From positions 310,001 through 374,000 of the forward strand of contig NZ_JAJOZC010000001.1 in assembly GCF_023701695.1 (NCBI RefSeq): a stretch of 64,000 bases of DNA, read 5' to 3'. A program made the translations under genes and the position numbers. The notes under the pieces were generated by a model, which ran no database searches, was not told where the DNA came from, and saw nothing but the letters and a program-made list of their open reading frames with translations. The stretch's first letter is position 1. Each line of letters starts with the position of its first letter. Origin of the DNA: Streptomyces sp. RKAG290 (GTDB lineage: Bacteria > Actinomycetota > Actinomycetes > Streptomycetales > Streptomycetaceae). This document shows, one piece after another, positions 26,968 through 34,254 of the stretch.

Positions 26968-28490
26968 GACGTCGGGCTCCCTTCCATCACGAGGTCGAGT
27001 ACGCGGTGCTCGTCGAGCTCCCGGGCGTCCGCCGTATGCACGACGTGACCCTCACGGAGCACCAGCACCCGGTCGGCGAGGCCCAGGACTTCGGGCACTT
27101 CACTGGAGACCAGCAGGACGGCGAGGCCTTCGTCGGCCAGCCGGCGGATCACGGCGTAGAGCTCGGCGCGGGCGCCGACGTCCACCCCGCGGGTCGGTTC
27201 GTCGAGCAGCAGCACCCGGCAGCCGCGGAGCAGCCAGCGGGCCAGCACCGCCTTCTGCTGGTTGCCGCCGGAGAGGGTGCGGACGGGGGTGTCCGGGTTG
27301 TCGGGGCGCAGCGAGAGCTCGCGGGTCGCGGCGCGGGCGGCCTTGCGTTCGGCGCCTCGGTTGAGCCAACCACCCGTGGAGAAGCGGGACATGGAGGAGA
27401 CGGAGACATTGCGGGTGACGGATTCGAGCATCAGCAGGGCCTGCGCCTTGCGCTCCTCGGGGGCGAGGCCGATACCGGCCGCGACGGCGGCGCGGACGCT
27501 GCCGGGCCGCAGCGGCCGGCCCGCGACCGTGACCTGTCCGGCGGTGGCGCGGCGGGCACCGTAGATGGTCTCCAGGATCTCGGAGCGACCGGAGCCGACC
27601 AGTCCGGCGAGGCCGACGATCTCGCCGGGCCTCAGCTCCAGGTCGACGGGGGCGAACTCGCCCTTCCTGGTGAGGCCTTCGACCTTGAGTACGGGTTCGC
27701 CGCCGGACCCCGCCGGGACGGCGTCGGGCCTGGGCGGGAAGACGTACTCGACATTGCGGCCGGTCATCATGGCAACGATGTCGCGGGTCGGTGTGGACTC
27801 GGCGGGGAGCCCGACGGCGACGGCCCGGCCGTCCTTGAGCACGGTCACCCGGTCGCCGATCCGGCGGATCTCCTCCAGGCGGTGGGAGATGTAGACGACG
27901 GCTACCCCGTCGGCGGTCAGGGAGGCGACGATCCGGAAGAGGTTGGCGACCTCGTCGGGGTCGAGGGCCGCGGACGGCTCGTCCATCACGATGAGCCGGA
28001 CGTCGTGGGAGAGCGCCCTGGCCATCGAGACGATCTGCTGCTGGGCGGCCGAGAGTTCACCGACCGGCCGGGCCGGGTCGATCTCCGGGTGACCCAGGCG
28101 CCGCAGCAGTGCGGCGGCCGCGGTGCGGCCCGCACCGGTGCGGACGACGAAGCCGGCGCTGGTGGGTTCGTGACCGAGGAAGACGTTCTCGGCGACCGAC
28201 AGCCCCTCCACCAGGTCGAGTTCCTGGTAGATGGTGGCGATGCCGAGACGCATCGCGGTGATGGGTGACTTGAGTACCGCCGGTGAGCCGCGCCAGGTGA
28301 TCTCGCCGTCGTCGGGCTGGTGGGCGCCGGCGAGCACCTTGATGAGGGTGGACTTGCCGGCCCCGTTCTGGCCGAGCAGACAGTGGACCTCGCCGGCCTG
28401 GACCTCCAGGTCGACGCCGTCGAGTGCGCGCACGCCGGGGAATGACTTGGTGATGCCGGACATGGTGAGCAGAGGTGGTTCTGGAGCCAT
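26964..28490 (-). CDS. Sugar ABC transporter ATPase, two ABC domains (RbsA/MglA type)
   Basis: This 508-residue tandem ATPase energises the importer. The first domain has Walker A GQNGAGKST (about 39-47), signature-like LSAAQQQIVSMARAL and Walker B IVMDEPSAALD. The second has a degenerate Walker A (GLVGSGRSE), the signature LSGGNQQKAVLARWL and Walker B LLLDEPTRGVD. This asymmetry is normal for the RbsA group. The ATG at 28490 has GAGGGG upstream. It is the first gene of the transporter operon, 257 bases behind the ROK gene. Confidence 0.93.
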   Translation of the reverse strand: MAPEPPLLTMSGITKSFPGVRALDGVDLEVQAGEVHCLLGQNGAGKSTLIKVLAGAHQPDDGEITWRGSPAVLKSPITAMRLGIATIYQELDLVEGLSVAENVFLGHEPTSAGFVVRTGAGRTAAAALLRRLGHPEIDPARPVGELSAAQQQIVSMARALSHDVRLIVMDEPSAALDPDEVANLFRIVASLTADGVAVVYISHRLEEIRRIGDRVTVLKDGRAVAVGLPAESTPTRDIVAMMTGRNVEYVFPPRPDAVPAGSGGEPVLKVEGLTRKGEFAPVDLELRPGEIVGLAGLVGSGRSEILETIYGARRATAGQVTVAGRPLRPGSVRAAVAAGIGLAPEERKAQALLMLESVTRNVSVSSMSRFSTGGWLNRGAERKAARAATRELSLRPDNPDTPVRTLSGGNQQKAVLARWLLRGCRVLLLDEPTRGVDVGARAELYAVIRRLADEGLAVLLVSSEVPEVLGLADRVLVLREGHVVHTADARELDEHRVLDLVMEGSPTS

Positions 28491-28747
28491 GACAAATCCC
28501 CTCGGCGAATGGGGTCTCCCGGCTCGGACGGTGCCGAGAGCCCGGGAGGGCCGGTGAGCGGGCAGGGCGAAGTGCTGTCCCGGGGTATACCCGGACCCCG
28601 GCCTGTGGCGCGGGGACGGTGCCTTGTTGCTGACCGGCCGAGGATCGGGCCGGCGGGAAACAGATCGAACCGGTGGGACAGGGGCCGGCCCGGTGGACGT
28701 GCACAGGGGCGGCCGGCAGGACGAGCGATCCGGGCGGTGGGAAGGGA
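28491..28747. promoter_or_regulatory. Upstream region of the ABC transporter operon
   Basis: This 257-base gap separates the ROK gene from the ATPase. It contains the perfect palindrome GGGTATACCC (28583-28592), a possible operator, but no convincing -35/-10 pair. The TTGCGCAG/AACTTT site found at the ROK and large-secreted-gene promoters is absent here, so the transporter may be read through from the ROK promoter. Confidence 0.35.
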
Positions 28748-29938
28748 TCAGGCCGGTGAGAAGAGGTGGTCGCTGATGAGTCTGGCCGCGCCGATCACTC
28801 CGGCGGCAGGTCCCAACTCGCCCAGCACGATGGGGAGGTTGCCGGTGGCCAGCGGCAACGACTGCCGGTAGACCTGGGTCCGGACACTGGCCAGCAGCGT
28901 GTGGCCGAGGCCGGTCACCCCGCCGCCGATCACCACCAGACCGGGGTTGAAGAAGCTGACGAGTCCGGCGATGACCTGACCGACCCGGTTGCCGCCTTCG
29001 CGGATCAGGTCGAGCGAGGTGGCGTCGCCGGCGGCCGCGGCTGCGGCCACGTCGACGGCGGTGAGTCTCCCGGACGCCTCCAGCCGGGCCGCGAGCTCCG
29101 CGGACTGTCCGGCGCGGGCCGCGTCCTCGGCGTCGCGGGCCAGTGCTGCGCCGCTGAAGTGTGCTTCCAGGCAGCCCCGGTTGCCACAGGCGCAGGGGCG
29201 CCCGTCCGGTTCGACCTGGATGTGGCCGATGTCGCCCGCGCTGCCCGTCGTACCGCGGTGGACGTTTCCGCCGACGACGATGCCGCAGCCGATGCCGGTA
29301 CCGATCTTGACGCAGAGGAAGTCGCCCACGGAGCGGGCGACACCCGCGTGCTGCTCCCCCATCGCCATCAGGTTCACGTCGTTGTCGACCATGACGGGGC
29401 AGCCCAGTTCCTGACTGAGTGCCTCGCGGACCGGGAAACCGTCCCAGCCGGGCATGATCGGCGGTGCGACCGGGATTCCCTCGGGGAAGCGGACCGGACC
29501 CGGTACGCCGATTCCGGCGCCGTCGAACCCTTCGGCGAGCCCGGAGGCCCGGAGCTTGGCCGCCATCGACAGCACCTGCTCGAAGATGGCGACGGGCCCT
29601 TCGCGTACGTCCATGGGGTGGTTGAGGTGTCCCAGGACCTCCAGCTCAGCGTTGGTGACCGCCACATCGACCGATGTGGCACCGATGTCGACGCCGAGGA
29701 AGCGCAGTGCCGGGGCGAGCCGGATGTTGTGCGAGCGACGCCCGCCGCGGGATGCGGCGAGTCCGTCGGCCACCACAAGGCCGGTCTCCAGCAGTCTGTC
29801 CACCTCGACGGCGAGCTTGGAGCGGGAGAGATCGACCTGATCCCCCAGCTGCGCTCGTGAGTTGGGCCCGCCGTCGCGCAACAGTCTGAGCAGTCGCGCC
29901 TGATGCGCATTCGCGGGTCGTGCCGTCATACGTCTCAC
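28748..29938 (-). CDS. ROK-family transcriptional regulator of the sugar locus
   Basis: This 396-residue repressor or activator has an N-terminal winged helix (about 10-60, SRAQLGDQVDLSRSKLAVEVDRL) fused to a sugar-kinase-like ROK domain. It shows LGVDIGATSVDVAV, GVPGPV, the catalytic-type Asp in MVDNDVN, and the zinc motif GHIQ...CACGNRGCLEAHFSG with all three Cys. Such proteins sense a sugar or sugar phosphate. GTG 29938 and ATG 29929 are both possible starts. The gene precedes the ABC operon on the same strand and has a promoter block nearly identical to that of the large secreted gene, suggesting it controls itself and that gene. Confidence 0.9.
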   Translation of the reverse strand: MRRMTARPANAHQARLLRLLRDGGPNSRAQLGDQVDLSRSKLAVEVDRLLETGLVVADGLAASRGGRRSHNIRLAPALRFLGVDIGATSVDVAVTNAELEVLGHLNHPMDVREGPVAIFEQVLSMAAKLRASGLAEGFDGAGIGVPGPVRFPEGIPVAPPIMPGWDGFPVREALSQELGCPVMVDNDVNLMAMGEQHAGVARSVGDFLCVKIGTGIGCGIVVGGNVHRGTTGSAGDIGHIQVEPDGRPCACGNRGCLEAHFSGAALARDAEDAARAGQSAELAARLEASGRLTAVDVAAAAAAGDATSLDLIREGGNRVGQVIAGLVSFFNPGLVVIGGGVTGLGHTLLASVRTQVYRQSLPLATGNLPIVLGELGPAAGVIGAARLISDHLFSPA

Positions 29939-29984
29939 GCGCCCCTCCCCGCCACATCGGCCTGTCCGTCGGGCTTTGGAGGGG

Positions 29985-30042
29985 AACGTAGCAGCGCTTG
30001 CCGGGAGTGGGAAGAAGTTGCGCAGGAATCCGCCTCAACTTT
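29985..30042 (-). promoter_or_regulatory. ROK promoter with adjoining operator-like site
   Basis: On the minus strand TTCCCA (30008-30013) and TACGTT (29985-29990) are 17 bases apart. The 30-base site 30013-30042 adjoins the -35 box and contains the inverted repeat AAGTTG (30015-30020) / CAACTT (30036-30041). The same 58-base layout occurs at 22191-22248. Confidence 0.5.
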
Positions 30043-30183
30043 CTCCACCCTGAGGACAAAGGGGTGCGGACGGCGGCTCCGAAGGGACCGCCGGGAAGGC
30101 GGTGCGGCGGACGCGCAGATGCCCCCGATCGCCTTGCGGCCTGGTTGCTCAGCCAGCGTTCGAGGGCATGGACAGCGAAGGCT

Positions 30184-30861
30184 TCAGCTCTCTTCGCGCT
30201 CGTGGTAGGTCCGGCGGGTGTGTTCCGTGTGCGCCCGCATGATCGCCGTGGCCTGCTGCTCGTCGCGCGAGGAGATCGCGGCGATCAGGGAGCGGTGCTC
30301 GATCCAGGACCCGGTGCCACGCTGGCGGGCGACAGGGGTGTAGTACCAGCGGACCCGCCGGTCCACCTGGCCGGCCAGTTCGGCGAGCACGACGTTGCCC
30401 GCCAGCTCCATGACCTTGGCGTGGAAGGCCGCGTTGGTCGCGACTGCCAGGTCCACGTCGTCGGCGGCGACCGCCTGCTCACCCTTCGCGCACAGCTCTT
30501 CCAGCGCGGCGATGCCCGCCGTTCCGGCGTTGGCGGCGGCGAGCCGGGCGGCCTCGGCCTCCAGGAGCGTACGGACCGAGAGCAGCTGGTCCGCCTCCTC
30601 CTCCGTGGGCTCGTGGACGAAGGCGCCCTGTGCGGGACGCAGATCGACCCAGCCCTCGGTGTTGAGCCGCTGCAACGCCTCGCGCACCGGCTGGCGGGAC
30701 ACGCCCAGGTGGCCGGCCAGTTCGCTCTCGACCAGGTGCTGGCCGGGGCGCAGTGCCCGGGTGGTGATGAGTTCGAGCAGTGCGTCGTAGACCCGCTCGC
30801 GCAGCGGACCGGGCCGTTCCAGCTTGGGCACAGCCCCTTGCGGCAGTCCTGTGGACAACAT
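30184..30861 (-). CDS. GntR-family regulator, FadR/FCD type
   Basis: This 225-residue regulator has an N-terminal winged helix (RERVYDALLELITTRALRPG, then LAGHLGVSRQPVREALQRL) and an all-helical FCD ligand domain with its metal-type residues in NAAFHAKVMELAGN and HRSLIAAI. FCD regulators respond to carboxylic acids or acyl compounds. The ATG at 30861 has GGAGGGGG upstream; an earlier GTG at 30888 lacks one. It lies 64 bases behind the KAS III gene on the same strand. Its upstream region has paired GTAGAC hexamers that could be its own operator. Confidence 0.88.
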   Translation of the reverse strand: MLSTGLPQGAVPKLERPGPLRERVYDALLELITTRALRPGQHLVESELAGHLGVSRQPVREALQRLNTEGWVDLRPAQGAFVHEPTEEEADQLLSVRTLLEAEAARLAAANAGTAGIAALEELCAKGEQAVAADDVDLAVATNAAFHAKVMELAGNVVLAELAGQVDRRVRWYYTPVARQRGTGSWIEHRSLIAAISSRDEQQATAIMRAHTEHTRRTYHEREES

Positions 30862-30895
30862 TGCGGTCCCCCTCCGAGCGACGAGCAATTGCTTA

Positions 30896-30908
30896 TCGTC
30901 TACAGTCT
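30896..30908. promoter_or_regulatory. Candidate GntR operator (paired GTCTAC)
   Basis: GTCTACAGTCTAC, just upstream of the GntR gene, repeats the hexamer GTCTAC with a one-base spacer. FCD-type GntR proteins bind GT-N-AC-type sites of this kind. A related site, GTAGACA...TGTCGAC, lies at 32017-32036. Confidence 0.4.
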
Positions 30909-30925
30909 ACCGAGCACAACTCCGC

Positions 30926-31876
30926 TCAGGGACAGCGGATCACCTGACCCGCGTAACTGAGGTTCCCGCCGAAGCCGAAGAGCAGCGCCGGAGCGCCGGT
31001 CGCAATCTCTCCTCGCTCCACCAGCTTGGACAGGGCCATCGGGATCGAGGCGGCGGATGTATTGCCGGAATCCACCACATCCCGGGCGATGACCGCGTTG
31101 ATCGCGCCGATCTTCCTGGCGACCGGCTCGATGATCCGCAGATTGGCCTGATGCAGCACGACCGCGGCGAGATCCTCGGGGGTGATTCCGGCCTTCTCAC
31201 ACACCTTGCGGGCAATGGGCGGCAGCTGGGTGGTCGCCCAGCGGTAGACCGACTGCCCCTCCTGGGCGAAGCGCGGCGGCGTCCCCTCGATCCGTACCGC
31301 GTCCCCCATTCCGGGGACGGAACCCCACAGCACCGGTCCGATACCGGGCCGGTCCGCCGCCCCCGAGTCGGCGACCACGACCGCCGCGCCCGCACCGTCG
31401 CCCATCAGCACGCAGCTGGAGCGGTCGGTCCAGTCGACGATGTCCCCCATCTTGTCGGCGCCGATCACGAGCGCGCGGGTGGCCGCACCGGCGCGCACGG
31501 CGTGGTCGGCGGTGGCGAGGGCGTGGGTGAAACCGGAACACACCACGTTGATGTCCATCACCGCGGGCGACGTCATACCGAGACGTGCCGCGACCCGGGC
31601 CGACATGCTCGGTGACCGGTCGATCGCCGTGGAGGTGGCGACCAGCACCAGGTCGATGTCCGTCGGCTGCAGGCCGGCGGCGGCGAGGGCCTTGGCCGCC
31701 GCGTGCGCGGCCAGCTCGTCGACCGGCTCGTCGGGGCCGCCGAGGTGGCGGGTCTTGATGCCGACGCGGCTGGTGATCCATTCGTCGCTGGTGTCGACCA
31801 TGGCCGCCAGATCGTGGTTGGTGAGCACCTTGGCGGGCTGATAGTGGCCGAGCGCCACGACACGTGTGCCGGTCAT
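30926..31876 (-). CDS. 3-oxoacyl-ACP synthase III family protein (KAS III, FabH-like)
   Basis: This 316-residue thiolase-fold condensing enzyme joins an acyl-CoA starter to malonyl-ACP. The catalytic triad is complete: Cys at about 112 (NVVCSGFTHAL), His in VVLHQANLR and Asn in SGNTSAASIP. The CoA-site Arg region ITSRVGIKTRH is also present. Length fits FabH (about 317-335). No acyl carrier protein or FabF gene adjoins it, so a role in a specialised acyl chain rather than bulk fatty acid synthesis is possible. The ATG at 31876 has GAGGGG upstream. The GntR regulator follows and may govern it. Confidence 0.88.
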   Translation of the reverse strand: MTGTRVVALGHYQPAKVLTNHDLAAMVDTSDEWITSRVGIKTRHLGGPDEPVDELAAHAAAKALAAAGLQPTDIDLVLVATSTAIDRSPSMSARVAARLGMTSPAVMDINVVCSGFTHALATADHAVRAGAATRALVIGADKMGDIVDWTDRSSCVLMGDGAGAAVVVADSGAADRPGIGPVLWGSVPGMGDAVRIEGTPPRFAQEGQSVYRWATTQLPPIARKVCEKAGITPEDLAAVVLHQANLRIIEPVARKIGAINAVIARDVVDSGNTSAASIPMALSKLVERGEIATGAPALLFGFGGNLSYAGQVIRCP

Positions 31877-32016
31877 ATTCAGGATCCCCTCGCTACATAT
31901 GGCAGGAACCATCCAGTCTTGGTCGCTACTGCCGGGTACAGGGGCACGTGATCCCACAGGATTCCCGCCCGAGGCTTGGAGACTTGACGACAGCTTTGCC
32001 GTTCCGGCGGCATACC

Positions 32017-32036
32017 GTAGACAATATTCTGTCGAC
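32017..32036. promoter_or_regulatory. Inverted repeat GTAGACA / TGTCGAC
   Basis: Two 7-base arms (one mismatch) flank ATATTC between the KAS III gene and fdhD. The GTAGAC half-site also occurs in the GntR promoter (30896-30908), so this may be a second target of that regulator. Confidence 0.4.
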
Positions 32037-32039
32037 TGA

Positions 32040-32186
32040 CGTCCCTGCGGAGTCGGCCGCGACGTCACGCTCCATGTGCAGGACAATGCTCACGTGAAGG
32101 TCACCTCACCGCGCGCCAACCCGGTGACCCACGGCAACCTCCGCATCAAGGGCCGCTTCGGCTTCCCGCACGCACAGAATCGGGTC
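32040..32186 (+). pseudogene. Relic of a molybdopterin oxidoreductase (formate dehydrogenase-type) N-terminal iron-sulfur domain
   Basis: Read in the frame of 32040, the sequence gives PCGVGRDVTLHVQDN, then HVKVTSPRANPVTHGN and LRIKGRFGF. This matches the start of formate-dehydrogenase-type molybdoenzymes, where four Cys (CxYCGVGC ... LCIKGRFG) hold a 4Fe-4S cluster. Here at least two of those Cys codons are CGC (Arg), there is no start codon, an in-frame TGA lies at 32037, and nothing of the large catalytic subunit remains. The next gene, fdhD, is the sulfurtransferase that such enzymes need, so the relic is probably its lost partner gene. Confidence 0.65.
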
Positions 32187-32194
32187 CAACAGTC

Positions 32195-33043
32195 ATGGGA
32201 CGGGTCACCGAGCGCCGCCGCACCATCCGTATCCGGGACGGGGCCGTCTCCACCCGCCCCGACACGCTCGTCGCCGAGGAGCCACTGGAGATCCGGCTGA
32301 ACGGCAAGCCGCTCGCCATCACGATGCGCACCCCGGGCGACGACTTCGCGCTGGCGGCGGGCTTCCTGGTGAGCGAGGGCGTGCTCGGCGAGGGCGGCGA
32401 GGTGCAGTCGATCGCGTACTGCGCGGGGGCGACCGCCGACGGCGTCAACACGTACAACGTGGTGGACGTGCGGCTCGCACCCGGTGTGGTGGTCCCGGAC
32501 ATCACGCTGGAGCGCAACGTCTACACGACGTCCTCCTGCGGGCTGTGCGGGAAGGCCAGCCTGGACGCGGTCCGCACCACGACCCGGCACCCCGTCGCCG
32601 ACCTTCCCCCGGTGCGGGTCGAGCCCGCGCTGCTGGCCGCCCTTCCCGACCGGTTGCGCGCCGCACAGCAGGTGTTCGACCGGACCGGTGGCCTGCACGC
32701 CGCCGCACTGTTCTCCGAGACGGGCGAGCTGGTCGACATCCGGGAGGACGTGGGCCGGCACAACGCCGTCGACAAGCTGGTCGGCCGCGCGCTCACCGAC
32801 GGCCGGCTGCCGCTGTCCCGGTCGATCCTGCTGGTTTCGGGCCGGGCCTCGTTCGAGCTGGCGCAGAAGGCGGTGATGGCCGGCATCCCGATGCTGGCGG
32901 CCGTGTCCGCGCCGTCGTCCCTCGCCGTCGACCTGGCGGCCGAGACCGGCCTGACCCTGGTCGGCTTCCTGCGGGGTCCCTCCATGAACGTGTACGCGGG
33001 TGAGCACCGCATCGTCCTGGAGGCGACGGCCGCCCGGGGCTGA
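32195..33043 (+). CDS. fdhD: Formate dehydrogenase accessory sulfurtransferase FdhD
   Basis: FdhD passes sulfur from a cysteine desulfurase to the molybdenum cofactor of formate dehydrogenase. The 282-residue protein has the functional CxxC loop in TSSCGLCGKAS (about 112-122) and the family stretches EEPLEIRLNGKPLAITMRTP, FSETGELVDIREDVGRHNAV and SGRASFELAQKAVMAGIP. The start is ATG 32195, matching the usual N-terminus. No intact formate dehydrogenase lies in the window; a decayed piece of one sits directly upstream, so FdhD presumably serves an enzyme encoded elsewhere. Confidence 0.93.
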   Translation: MGRVTERRRTIRIRDGAVSTRPDTLVAEEPLEIRLNGKPLAITMRTPGDDFALAAGFLVSEGVLGEGGEVQSIAYCAGATADGVNTYNVVDVRLAPGVVVPDITLERNVYTTSSCGLCGKASLDAVRTTTRHPVADLPPVRVEPALLAALPDRLRAAQQVFDRTGGLHAAALFSETGELVDIREDVGRHNAVDKLVGRALTDGRLPLSRSILLVSGRASFELAQKAVMAGIPMLAAVSAPSSLAVDLAAETGLTLVGFLRGPSMNVYAGEHRIVLEATAARG

Positions 33044-33106
33044 GCCGCCCCGCCGCCGCACGGCTCAGGGGTCCGGCCGTCGGGGAGCCCCCTGCGCCGG
33101 CCGGCC

Positions 33107-34144
33107 TCAGTTCACCGTGACGGCCCGGCTCTCCACCCTGCCGCCGTCCGCCGGCTCCTCCTGCGGGTCCCTGGCACGCCGCTTCGCGATCACCGCGCAC
33201 ACCATGAGCTGCATCTGGTGGAAGAGCATCAGCGGCAGCACGGCAAGGCTCGCCTGCGCGCCGAACAGGACGCTGGCCATGGGCAGGCCCGCGGCCAGGC
33301 TCTTCTTCGAACCGGCGAACTGGATGGCGATGCGGTCCTCCCGGCCGAAGCCGAGCCGCTTCGCCCCGTACCAGCTCAGCGAGAGCATGACGGCGAGCAG
33401 CACCGCCTCGGCGCCGAGCAGTGCGGCGAGCCGGGCGGGGGTGACCTGGTGCCAGATCCCGGCGACCATGCCCTCGCTGAACGCCGTGTAGACGACCAGC
33501 AGGATCGAGCCGCGGTCGACATAGCCGAGCACCTTCTTGTGCCGGGCGAGGAAGCCGCCGATCCAGCGGCGCAGCAGCTGGCCCGCCACGAACGGCAGCA
33601 GCAGCTGGACGGCGATCTTCGCCAGCGCGTCGCCGGAGAACCCGCCGCCGCTGCTGCCGAGCAGCGCGGCCGCGAGCAGCGGCGTGAGGAAGATGCCGGC
33701 GATCGAGGAGAAGGAGCCCGCGCAGATCGCCGCGGGCACGTTGCCGCGGGCGATCGAGGTGAAGGCGATCGACGACTGGATCGTGGAGGGAATGAGGCAG
33801 AGGAAGAGGAATCCGCCCTGCAGCTGCGGCGTCAGTATGTGCGGCACCAGCCCCTTGCTCGCCAGTCCCAGCAGCGGGAAGACGACGAACGTGCAGGTCA
33901 GGACGGTGAGATGGAGCCGCCAGTGCCGCAGGCCGTCGAGCGCCTCGGCGGTGGAGAGCCGCGCGCCGTAGAGGAAGAAGAGGAACGCCACCGCTCCGGT
34001 GGAGACGCCGCCCGCCACATCGGCGGCCGCGCCGGAGGCGGGCAGCAGTGCCGCGAGTACGACGGTGCCGATCAACGCCAGGATGTACGGGTCGATCGGC
34101 AGCCAGGACGGCAACTGCAGGGTGCGGCGGCTCATGTGCTCCAC
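33107..34144 (-). CDS. Bile acid:sodium symporter family (BASS) transporter
   Basis: This 345-residue integral membrane protein has nine or ten hydrophobic helices and the family stretches FLFFLYGARLS, PLLGLASKG, CLIPSTIQSSIAFTSIARGN and FAGSKKSLAAGLPMASVLFG. BASS proteins carry organic acids with sodium; bacterial members move pantoate, pyruvate-like acids or bile acids. The C-terminus is a charged 25-residue tail. GTG 34144 has GAGAG five bases upstream; ATG 34135 is the alternative. It is divergent from a LysR gene 110 bases away, the usual arrangement for a regulator and its target. Confidence 0.88.
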   Translation of the reverse strand: MEHMSRRTLQLPSWLPIDPYILALIGTVVLAALLPASGAAADVAGGVSTGAVAFLFFLYGARLSTAEALDGLRHWRLHLTVLTCTFVVFPLLGLASKGLVPHILTPQLQGGFLFLCLIPSTIQSSIAFTSIARGNVPAAICAGSFSSIAGIFLTPLLAAALLGSSGGGFSGDALAKIAVQLLLPFVAGQLLRRWIGGFLARHKKVLGYVDRGSILLVVYTAFSEGMVAGIWHQVTPARLAALLGAEAVLLAVMLSLSWYGAKRLGFGREDRIAIQFAGSKKSLAAGLPMASVLFGAQASLAVLPLMLFHQMQLMVCAVIAKRRARDPQEEPADGGRVESRAVTVN

Positions 34145-34207
34145 GTGTTCTCTCGTTCAGGGTCGTGCCCTCCCCCATCCTGCTCGTGATCCCCTAAATC
34201 GGGAATC

Positions 34208-34217
34208 CGGTATACCG
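34208..34217. promoter_or_regulatory. Palindrome CGGTATACCG between the BASS and LysR genes
   Basis: This perfect 10-bp palindrome lies in the 110-base divergent promoter region. It is a candidate LysR site, though the classical T-N11-A pattern is not exact. Confidence 0.3.
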
Positions 34218-34254
34218 CTCTGACTGTCATCACGGTTCGCGATAACGTGGCCCC

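Larger units (their letters stand above)
31877..32194. other. Intergenic region, 318 bases, with an operator-like site and a gene relic
   Basis: This gap between the divergent KAS III and fdhD genes holds a GntR-type inverted repeat (32017-32036) and the relic of a molybdopterin oxidoreductase (32040-32186). Bases 31877-32010 show nothing recognisable beyond the KAS III ribosome binding site. Confidence 0.6.

Noticed and set aside
32099..32129. A riboswitch-like hairpin (GGTCACC / GGTGACC) before fdhD
   Set aside because: The arms lie inside the relic iron-sulfur coding sequence and are explained by its codons; no molybdenum-cofactor riboswitch features were seen.
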